NCBI GenBank assembly: GCA_963383645.1 | Contig: OY726558.1 | Span: 186,303,634 to 186,367,633, forward strand | Length of the DNA stretch: 64,000 bases | Origin: Muscardinus avellanarius | Taxonomy: Eukaryota; Chordata; Mammalia; Rodentia; Gliridae | Reading direction: 5' to 3' | In this document: one piece after another, positions 56,041 to 64,000 of the stretch | Numbering within the stretch: the stretch's first letter is position 1 | Layout: each line of letters opens with the position of its first letter | The notes under the pieces: generated by a model | Told to the model about the DNA's origin: nothing | Seen by the model: only the letters and a program-made list of their open reading frames with translations | Database searches by the model: none | Position numbers and translations under genes: made by a program

Positions 56041-57014
56041 GCAATCCTGGCCGTATCCACATGTCACGAAGCTGTGTCAGATGGGGCAGGCAGGGGGAGT
56101 GAGGGGCTCAAGTGCCAATGATTCTTGCTGTTCTTACCAAGATTTAGTAAAAAAAAAAAAAAAAAATTAAGATAAAATATGCTCCATTTGCTGCATGTTC
56201 TTAGAATAATTTCTAGACTTTGTTGTTTTACCGAGTTGGAGTTTCACTGGGTCTGGGGATCCCTTCATGCTATAATCCCACAGTAGTTTTGTTAGTTCTA
56301 TTGACACAGACACAATGCAAATAGAACCAAGGCCCTGGGGTTGACGTCTCCGGGTCCTGTGCTGTGGCTGCAGCTATTAATCAGCTATCTTGAGGCTGTG
56401 CGCCAACTGGGACGGGGCTGAAGAGGGTGGGGTATGTGTGTGAATTTACCGCCACTGCTGAGGAAGTTATTCAGACATTTTCCATCAATGGGGAGGGAGA
56501 CTAAATAAATAATAAATAAAAGTGAACACAATTCCTGTGTCATAGAAAAATGCAGAGAGGAAATACAGACCTTATTATATGAGACAGGAAATTCTGCTTA
56601 AAGATTAAAAACAATGTGATTAAAAGCACTGAGAATTAACTTAAGGAATATTTGTCTGCAAAAGTTGACATATAATTTATAAATGCTACAAGAACCCAAA
56701 TTGTTAGTTGATGCAATTAGTCTTGGAGCTGGTGTAATTTATCAGTGTCCACGTAATTATCTGGAATCCTCAAGGATAATATTTCAAAACTAGAGCTGGA
56801 TTTTAGACCTACCTCTGCTACTATTCCCTTCCCCCCTCATTTACTCATTGTGCTTAAAACATTGTTACAACACAAAACTATGTGACCTTTTTTTTTTTGA
56901 CAAACTATTTAATTTTTTGTTCATAAAATAAAAGGACTGAATTTGATAATTCCTAAGACTACTTTTTCCAGCTCTAAAATTCTACTGTTCTAAATGACAG
57001 AGTGGAAGCAATCA
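56041..57014. other. unique sequence with an A21-like run
   Basis: Poly(A) near 56149-56166; otherwise AT-rich, no gene recognised. Confidence 0.5.
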
Positions 57015-57200
57015 TTCTTTCATTAGTTCAACAAATATTTATTGATTCTCTACTAGACGTGAAGTGCTATGTTAGGAACAGTAAATATCTTAAACACAAT
57101 TTCTGATTTCATGAAGATAACAGACATTTAAATAATAATAACAAGAGTGATGGCTCTCATGAAGGGAGAAGCATAGGGTGCTGTGAAGATGTATCAGGAC
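57015..57200 (+). mobile_element. L2-like LINE fossil
   Basis: TTCAACAAATATTTATTGAT, CTATGTTAGGAACAGTAAAT, CTGATTTCATGAAGATAACA: L2 3' pattern. Confidence 0.6.
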
Positions 57201-57224
57201 TTTCTTATCAGTTCTGGTAGGACA

Positions 57225-57560
57225 GTGCTTTGGTTTGAATGTAGAATGTCCTCCAGATTTACAGGGTAGATGAGTCAGCCATGTTAGAGGTAGGATTTGC
57301 CTGTGGGGAGGGGTCCCCGGGGGTATGTTCCTTCCTTGATCTCCCAGCCTCCATGATGTGAGAGCCAGTCCCTCTCTTCATGCTCTCTCTGCTTCCTGTC
57401 ACATGCCCTGAGCCTTGCAGACTTCAACCGGCCTAACATGGACTAAAACCTCTGAAATCTCCAGAACTGTGAGCAAAGAAATCTCCCCTCTTTCAAGTTG
57501 TGGCTGTCACCTATTTGGGGTCACAACAGTGAGAACTCACTGAAACAGACAACACTTATT
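57225..57560 (+). mobile_element. MaLR/ORR1-like LTR remnant, sense
   Basis: TTTGGTTTGAATGTAGAATG, CTAACATGGACTAAAACCTC, ACTGTGAGCAAAGAAATCTC and a final GTGAGAACTCACTGAAACAG. Abuts the antisense MaLR LTR. Confidence 0.5.
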
Positions 57561-57598
57561 TCAGGCAAGTTTTTCTGACAAAGTGAAGTTGAAGCCTG

Positions 57599-57994
57599 TC
57601 TTAGTTCATTCCTGCTATTATAACAAAATGCTACGTAATCAATAAATAATAGAAACATTTTTTCACAGTTGCAAAGGCTGGGAAGTCTAAGATTAAGGAG
57701 GGAGCAGCTTCCAAGCTTGGGAAGGGCTTACTCTTTGCTTCCAAAATGGTACCTTGTTGCTGTGTCCTCCCAAGGGGAGGATGCTGTGTTTGCACATGAT
57801 GGAGGGATAAGAAGGACGCAAGGGTGAATGAATGTGATCTTTCAGTTCCTTTTATAAGAGCGATAATCCTGTCCATGGTAGCAGAGTCCTCAAGCCCTGA
57901 TCACTTCTCACAAGCTCCACTTCTTACCGTCACCTTGAAATTTAAATTTCAACATGTAAATTTCGGAGGGACATGTACATCCAAACCACAGCAA
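57599..57994 (-). mobile_element. MaLR-type LTR, antisense
   Basis: Plus strand TGTCTTAGTTCATTCCTGCT, ATTATAACAAAATGCTACG, AGGCTGGGAAGTCTAAGATT, GCTGTGTCCTC, TTTTATAAGAGCGATAATCC, TTTCAACATGTAAATTTC is the reverse of a MaLR-like LTR almost full length. Confidence 0.6.
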
Positions 57995-58081
57995 GGCTGA
58001 AACCTGAATGAGGAATGAGGGTTGAATAGGGAATGATGTCGAAAGAAGGTTCTAGAAAGTAGTATTAAAAAGTGTCCAACA

Positions 58082-58495
58082 GCCAGGCACGGTGCCACAG
58101 GCTTATAATCCCAGTGTTTGGTAGATAGAGACAGGAGGATCGTGGTTCGCGGACAGCCTTAGCTACTTAGTGAGGCTCTTTGCAAATCAGTGAGATCCCG
58201 TTTATAAATAAAAAATAAAAAGCCGGGCGTGGTGGCACACGCTTGTAATCCCAGCATTTGGGAGGTTGAGACCGGAGGATCGCGGTTCACAGGCAGCCTC
58301 AGCTACTTAGGCCCTCTGCAACTCCAAGAGACCCTGTTTCAAAATAAAGAATAAAAAATAGGGCAGGGGGTGTAGCTCAGAGGTCAAATGCCCCTAGGTT
58401 CCATCCCCAGACCCACAAAAAAAAAAAAAAAATAGGGCTGCGGATGAAGCTTAGAGGTAGAGTGCCCCTGGGTTCCATCCCAGTACCACGGGGGG
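58082..58495 (+). mobile_element. B1-dID SINE split in its linker by another SINE
   Basis: Left half 58082-58220 (AGCCAGGCACGGTGCCACAG...), right half 58433-58495 (TAGGGCTGCGGATGAAGCTT ... CCATCCCAGTACCAC). Confidence 0.85.
58221..58432 (+). mobile_element. B1-dID SINE, young, nested
   Basis: AGCCGGGCGTGGTGGCACAC to CCATCCCCAGACCCAC and poly(A). Near-consensus. Confidence 0.95.
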
Positions 58496-59499
58496 GAGGG
58501 GGGTGTTCAACACCCTGGAGACAAGAAGTATGAGAAACTTACATGGGTCCAGTATGGTCAGAACTCAAGGCAACAGGATGGAAATGAGCTTGGAAGGGGA
58601 GGAAGAAAGACCACAGAAAGCCTATGTCAACCACTTCGTGAGTGGGTCCTGCACCCAAGGAGAGTTGCAGGTTGTCTATGCTTGGTCAGATTTGTCTTTG
58701 AAGAGATGTCTGTGGCTGGAGTCGAGGACACGCTGGAGGCCTGGGCTAGGATGTGTGTGAAGATGGTGAAGATGGTGTGAAGTGGGTGCTTGAAAGATTT
58801 ATGGAAACTGAAGCGGAAAGTATTTGCTAATAGATCGAATGGGAGAAGCTAATTAAATAGTGAATTAATTAAAACTTTACCTTGTGTTTAAAATGATTTA
58901 ATGCAACTTAGAAAGGTGCTTTCAACTTCTCTGGACCAAGTATATTTACATACTCTCTAAAATGAGAGCAAGGAAAAATAAGAATTAAAAAAAATGTGGC
59001 AGTCAGGAGTAAGATTCGTTCTGGAAAGCCTTAAATTCCTATTCTTTTGGAAAGGGGTAACAATTTGGGGGAATTGGAGCGTATTGGTGATAATCTCAAG
59101 AACTGAGAAGCAAGGAAGGAAACCAGTTTCTCTGTGGAGATGGTTTTTAGTAATAGTACATTAGTTTAATCTCAATTTCCATTCTTCAGTATGTAAGAAA
59201 TATTTCTTCCCTTTATTTTCTGTGAATGATCTTGATCTGGGCTTTAAGGCTAGCCAGGCTTGCAACACATGGGACATTCTTTGTTCTGGGGACCTATTCA
59301 AATGTCCTGGGCTTTAGGCAGCACCGTTCCGTCCTTTATTCCAGGGGTTTGCTGGGTCTGACTGGGAAAACTGAAACCACACTAGGGTTTCGAGCAGAAG
59401 GGATCTGATATGGAATTTGTCACACAGCTGATGGAGGAATGAAAGAGAAAAACAGGAACCACTAAGTAACCAGTTACTAACCGCGAGAAGCCACTATGG
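58496..59499. other. unique sequence
   Basis: Nothing recognised. Confidence 0.5.
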
Positions 59500-59727
59500 C
59501 CCCTAGCATTGGAGAAAGAAAGGAAGAGTGGATGTCACCTTACCTGGCCAAAGAGGCCTTGCAAATGTAAAGAGGTGAACGATTCTGAGATGAAATTATC
59601 CTGGATTATCTAGGTGAGCCCAACGAAATCACAAAGTACATTAAAAAAATTGAGAGGGTTAGAACAACAACAACAACAACAACAAAAAAAGGCGAGATCA
59701 CAGAACAGAAGTTGGAGGTAATGAGGC
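59500..59727 (+). mobile_element. MLT1-type LTR remnant
   Basis: CTTACCTGGCCAAAGAGGCC, TTGCAAATGTAAAGAGGTGA, AAATTATCCTGGATTATCTA, GGTGAGCCCAACGAAATCAC, followed by an (AAC)n run (59665-59685). Confidence 0.6.
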
Positions 59728-59831
59728 AAAGACCCTGTCTCAAAACAAATTAGGGCTGGGAGTGTCACTCGGAGGTAGAATTGAATCCCAGGAGCGTTCA
59801 ATCTACAGTACTGGAAAAAAAAAAAAAAAAC
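59728..59831 (+). mobile_element. 5'-truncated B1-dID SINE
   Basis: CAAAGACCCTGTCTCAAAAC to TCAATCTACAGTACTGG and poly(A). Confidence 0.75.
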
Positions 59832-60180
59832 CCAACAAGAATATATTCAAAGCAGAAACATCTCAAATATTCACAAACAATAGAATGAATGAACTATGGT
59901 ATATTCATAAAATGGAACCCTACAAAGCAGTGAAAAATAATGAATACGTTCACATGCAGTAACCTGGACAAATGATGTAGACTTGACATTGGACAAAAGT
60001 GTTTGCCCATAAAAGAATTAAAACACAGGACATTTCATGCTGTGAGTCCCTGCATGAACCTCACAGAGATCACCTGTGGTATTGAAGTCGAACTGTGGGA
60101 AGCGAGAGGTGACTTGGTTGGGAGGGTAAAATGAGGGCTTTTCACAGAATTAGCACCAGCAATGTTTCATTTTGTGAGTT
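59832..60180 (+). mobile_element. old L1M 3' fragment, sense
   Basis: ATAGAATGAATGAACTATGG, TATATTCATAAAATGGAACC, AGCAGTGAAAAATAATGAAT, CACATGCAGTAACCTGGAC follow the old L1M 3' pattern. Confidence 0.6.
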
Positions 60181-61140
60181 CTAGGGGACTACATGGCTGT
60201 TTCTTTTGTTCATAACTCAATGAATTATATACTCAGGATACGTGTTCTTTTTTGTACTTACAGGAAAAAGTTAAGAAAAGACACCTTGGCGTGTTACATA
60301 AATGCACAGCGTGCTTTTAGAAAAAAAATAAGATAAAACCATTTTGGCCCTTAGGAAGTAAGCACTGTATAAACTGCCCAACCTAAGAAGCGTCTGAACG
60401 TTTCAGTCCCTGTTACTTTGGATACTGCAGCACTTTGTGAGTGAGTAAAGGTACCAAGAAGTGGACAAAAAGCCCTCCCTGAGTGCCACCAGATGAAGGA
60501 ATTGCATGTGCTACTTCCTGCTGACGGGGCTCCATTAAACCCCACAGGAGCCCCATTTACAATAACAGCGATAACAGTAACTACCATAAGCTGATCTGCA
60601 AGGGAAATTCCTAGAATTTGCTTGAAGTGACAGGGTGGGGGAGGGGCTGAGATGCATGCAAGGTGGATGTGCTGGGGCTCAGGCCCCAAGGTAACCTCAG
60701 GACCAAGTATCAGTCAAAGAGGAGCCATAAGTCAGACGCAGAAAGCAGAGCCTGCCCAGAGAGGAGAAGCACAAAGGCAGAATGAGTTTCTGGGTTGAAG
60801 AGTCCTTGAAGAGCAGGTTGGGGCGTAGAGGAGAGAGCTGTGCTGGTCAGCGGTTCAGGACTGAGCCGGGCAGGAGGAGGAGGAGCTCTGAGGTTATCCC
60901 AGCTCTGCTCAGCTGAAAGGGTCTGAATCAGATCTCAGAGAACTAGTAAAATTTGAGATTTGTCCAGTGTACTTGAGTACTTGATCATCATGTCATCTAA
61001 GTTCTGCATCTACTAGAACCCATGGAAAATTAGAAAAAGGGGTGTGCTACCAATAATCAGTAAGTAATTTGGGGAGAATTTGGCTATTGGTAAGCTTTTT
61101 TGTGTGTGTGTGTGGAATGACCTCTGCCTCCCAACCCTAT
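60181..61140. other. unique sequence
   Basis: Nothing recognised; a 112-codon antisense frame (60351-60689) shows no domain. Confidence 0.5.
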
Positions 61141-61157
61141 TTTTTTCTTTTTTCTTT

Positions 61158-61237
<80 letters not shown>

Positions 61238-61362
61238 GAAACATGGTCTTGCTAAGTTTCTGAGAGTTTCACTAAGTTGTTGAGACTGACCTCAAATCTA
61301 TGATCCCCCCATCTCAGCCTTCCAAGTTCTAGGATTACAAGTTTGCTTCACTGTGCCTGGCT
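61141..61362 (-). mobile_element. partial B1-dID SINE, antisense, (CTTT)n and poly(T)
   Basis: (CTTT)n 61157-61200 and T30 (61203-61232), then ACTTTGAAACATGGTCTTGC to CTGTGCCTGGCTT; ID half missing. Confidence 0.85.
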
Positions 61363-62029
61363 TGGGAAGCATTTTTGAGAAGTTTAATTTTTTGTGTGCT
61401 CCTGTGGCCCTTAGGAAGCCGTTGTGCTGCCTGGCTAGAAGGAGCACATGCCAGGACTGCTCTGGGAGATGGTACAGGAAGGGTTTCTGATACAGAGACC
61501 ACTCACACTCTTCCCCTGCATGGGAAGGGCGTAGCTTTGTGTTTGATTACAGAATGCCATAGCACATCTGGCTATTGAAGCGAATGGCTTGAAAGCTTTT
61601 GGCTTCTCTGCAAAGTATTATGAAAGAATCCTGTCACCATATGTAATAAGTTTTGTTATGATAATTGTGACATCTGAACCAATTATCTTTCTTGTATTTT
61701 CTAGTCGGTTAAGTTTTTGCTTTTCAGAATGTCAAATACCTAAAACTTTAGGCAAAAAACCCAGATGTATCTCTGCCTTTCCCCCCCACCAAAAAAAATT
61801 GTTTATTTGTTCCAACAGCTGGGAGGGCTCCTCTGGCTTCCTCTTTCCACCCCTTTAACTCGAAGCCATTCAGTTTTCACTTTGGGTTCTGCTCTGACTT
61901 CCGATCTGGCTGACATTTGCAACAGCATACTACTACTACTACTACCTGTTACGAACTTGTCATGGCATAGACATACAATGTCCCGCTAACTCCACAGAAA
62001 CAAGGTAGCAATGTCGGAAGTGGGGCTGG
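61363..62029. other. unique sequence
   Basis: Nothing recognised apart from a short (TAC)n near 61929-61945. Confidence 0.5.
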
Positions 62030-62276
62030 TTGCTAAGGAGAGGTCCCTTGGAGTGTGGCTCTGGGGATTGTGCTCATTAGAGTAGGGATTTAAAACGTCC
62101 CCCTCTTTGGTTCTCTCTCCTCTCCCTGCTTGATCTCTGCTTCTGGCCTCCGTGATATGAAAGCGTAGGCTAGTGCTCACTCTTCCCCTCCCCATGCTCT
62201 GAGCTCCACAAAGCTGGCCTGACATGGACTGCGTCTCTAAATCTCACAAAACGGTGAGAAAACAAATCCAAATCTT
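62030..62276 (+). mobile_element. LTR-like fragment related to 57225
   Basis: GCTGGCCTGACATGGACTGC, CTCACAAAACGGTGAGAAAA parallels the end of the LTR at 57225. Confidence 0.4.
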
Positions 62277-62278
62277 CC

Positions 62279-62733
62279 TTTTTTTTTTTTTTTTTTTTTT
62301 TTTTCCGGAGCTGGGGATGGAACCCGGGGCCACTTGACCTCTAAGCTACACCCTCTGCCCTATTTTTTATTCTTTTTGTGTGTGTGTGTGTGGTACTGGG
62401 GTGGAACCCAGAGGCTTTCTACCTCCGGGCTATACTCCCAGATCTATTTTTTAAAATATATTTTATTTGGAAACAGGGTCTCACTAAGTTGCTGAGAGCC
62501 TCACTAAATAGCTGAGGCTGGCTTCGGACCTGTGCGATCCTCCTGTCTCAGCCTCCCAAGCGCGGGGATTACAAGTGTGCACCACCACGCCCGGCTTATT
62601 CCTTATTTTGAAACCGGATCTGACTGAGTTGCAGAGGGCCTCACTAAGTAGCTGAGGCTGTCCGCGAACCGCGATCCTCCGGTCTCAGCCTCTCGAATGC
62701 TGAGATTAGAAGCGTGCGCCACCACGCCCAGCT
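62279..62733 (-). mobile_element. B1-dID SINE, antisense, split in its linker by another SINE
   Basis: Poly(T) and ID half 62279-62376 (GGAGCTGGGGATGGAACCCG...), B1 half 62598-62733 (...CGCCACCACGCCCAGCT). TTATTCTT/TTATTCCTT flank the inner SINE. Confidence 0.9.
62377..62597 (-). mobile_element. B1-dID SINE, antisense, nested, (GT)n tail
   Basis: (GT)n then GGTACTGGGGTGGAACCCAG to CCACCACGCCCGGCT. Confidence 0.95.
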
Positions 62734-62779
62734 ATCTTCCTCCTTCTAAAAGTGGTGTGTGGCTAGCCTTACTGGGCCC

Positions 62780-63720
62780 AACAGGGAGAATGTTGACCCA
62801 GACAAAATTCATTGTTTATATCCCCCCTTCATATAGTGAAGCCCTAATCCTCAGTGTGATTATATTTGAGGATGGGGCCTTTGGAAGCCAATTAGGTTTA
62901 GATGAGGCCATGAGGGTAGAGGCCCTGTGAAGAGATTAGTGTCCTTAAAAGAAGAGGAGATCAGAGTCGGGCGTGGTGGCGCACGCTTGTAATCCCAGCA
63001 TTTGGGAGGCTGAGACAAGAGGATTGCGGTTCTCCGACAGCCTCAGCTACTTAGTGAGGCCATTTGAAACTCAGTGAGAGACCCTGTTTCAAAATAAATA
63101 ATAAAAAATAGGGCTGGGGGTGTAGCTCAGAGGTATAACATCCCTGGGGTTCATCTCTAGTACCTCAAAAAAATTTTTTAAAATAAGAGATCAGAGTTCA
63201 ATTGTTCCCTGTCTTGTGAGGATACAAAAATGTGAACTTTCTCTTTGCTGTGACCCAAATACCTGACAAGAGCAGTTTAGAGGAGGAAAGGTTTGTTGGA
63301 GACTAGTGGTTTAGAGGTTTCACATTAGGGCTGGCGTTGAGGCATAAGCTGGTGGTTGTGGCAGTAGGGTGCATGGCAGAGGGCTGGGGCTCCCACTTCC
63401 CGGTGGCAGAAAGCAGAGAGAGAAGGGAGCCTGGTGACATATGAAGTCCCCGAGACAACATTCCCGGTGACCTCCCAGCCACACCCCACCTCTGCACCTT
63501 GCTGCACTGGGGACAGGCTTTCAACACAAGACATTTTAAATCCCTACTATAACAAGCATGAAGGACATCATCATCTGTGAGCCAAGAAGAGACTCTGAAC
63601 CAGGCAGTAAATCAACCACCTCCTGGGTCTATCTCCCAGCCCACTGAACATTAAGAACTAGATGTCTGTTGTTTAAGCCTAAACCACCCAATTTATGGTA
63701 TTTGGTAACACACATTACCA
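62780..63720 (+). mobile_element. MLT1 LTR remnant, split by a SINE and another repeat
   Basis: First part (62780-62966): GAGGATGGGGCCTTTGGAAG, AATTAGGTTTAGATGAGGCC, GAAGAGATTAGTGTCC. Last part (63565-63720): CTAGATGTCTGTTGTTTAAG, ACCCAATTTATGGTATTTGG. Between lie a SINE (62968-63186) and about 320 bases of a different, unclassified repeat (63230-63560; CCCAAATACCTGACAAGAGC...). Confidence 0.65.
62968..63186 (+). mobile_element. B1-dID SINE in the MLT1 LTR, with target duplication
   Basis: CGGGCGTGGTGGCGCACGCT to CATCTCTAGTACCTC and A-rich tail. GAGATCAGAGT at 62957-62967 and 63187-63197. Confidence 0.95.
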
Positions 63721-63831
63721 TGTATTGATCTGGAAGGGTAGTTAATCATAGGTTAACTGAACTAATGTGCACAAAGGACTTTCTTTTTATTATAAAGAAG
63801 ATATATCAAGGATGAGAGAATTTTTTTTCTC

Positions 63832-64000
63832 TGGTGGTACTGGAACCCAGGGGCTTTCTACCTCCGGGCTACACTCCCTGACCTATTTTATATTTTACTT
63901 GGAAACAGGGTCTCACTAAGTTGCTGAGAGCCTCACTAAGTAGCTGAGGCTGGCTTTGAACCTACGCGATCCTCCTTTGTCAGCCTTCCAAGCATGGGGA
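63832..64000 (-). mobile_element. B1-dID SINE, antisense, cut by the window end
   Basis: CTGGTGGTACTGGAACCCAG to CAGCCTTCCAAGCATGGGGA at the last base. Confidence 0.9.

Noticed and set aside
1..64000. CRISPR arrays, operons, phage or plasmid systems
   Set aside because: The regular repeats are eukaryotic microsatellites and SINEs; gene density and intergenic structure are mammalian.

Overview
This window is nuclear DNA from a rodent, most likely a squirrel-family species (Sciuridae). The evidence is the repeat content. It carries dozens of copies of a dimeric SINE whose left half is 7SL/B1-like and whose right half is ID-like (tRNA-Ala derived), joined by an A-rich linker (B1-dID / squirrel type). 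It also carries LINE-1 elements whose 3' ends share a G-rich tract and a CACCAATAAA-type terminus. Nothing bacterial, phage or plasmid-like is present. Species assignment is inference from the SINE architecture.

The only protein-coding gene I can support is SOX21, a single-exon SoxB2 HMG-box transcription factor on the minus strand (CDS 32151-32984, 277 codons). It lies in a large CpG island (about 31.65-34.65 kb). A consensus TATA box facing the opposite way (33601) and a strong plus-strand splice donor (34165) suggest a divergent transcript in the position of SOX21-AS1. Two more possible plus-strand exons of that transcript lie near 37.4-37.86 kb and 43.72-43.80 kb. Two further CpG islands (about 24.5-25.5 and 28.5-29.55 kb) and AT-rich blocks with octamer, TAATTA and SOX-type motifs lie on the 3' side of SOX21 and look regulatory.

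Layout. 1-22.5 kb: gene-free, dense in B1-dID SINEs, with L1 ends (5 kb, 9.3 kb, 12.3 kb, 15.4 kb), an MLT1-type LTR (14.6 kb) and microsatellites. 22.5-39.3 kb: SOX21 domain with no recognisable SINE, L1 or LTR for almost 17 kb; only simple repeats and traces of L2/MIR. 39.3-46.8 kb: SINEs return, with an ancient antisense L1 (40.3-41.8 kb). 46.8-56.0 kb: very old antisense L1 material broken up by SINEs and by a younger, complete but chimeric L1-derived insertion (51265-54190, perfect 16-bp target duplication) that has a 5'UTR, ORF1 and 3'UTR but no ORF2. 56-64 kb: L2, MaLR LTRs and more SINEs, ending inside a SINE.

The most unusual items are the ORF1-only chimeric L1, the sharp transposon-free zone over SOX21, the possible spliced open frame on the divergent strand, and a SINE subfamily marked by a shared deletion and a re-written 3' end. 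All ORFs other than SOX21 and the L1 ORF1 are best explained as chance frames in GC-rich or repeat DNA.
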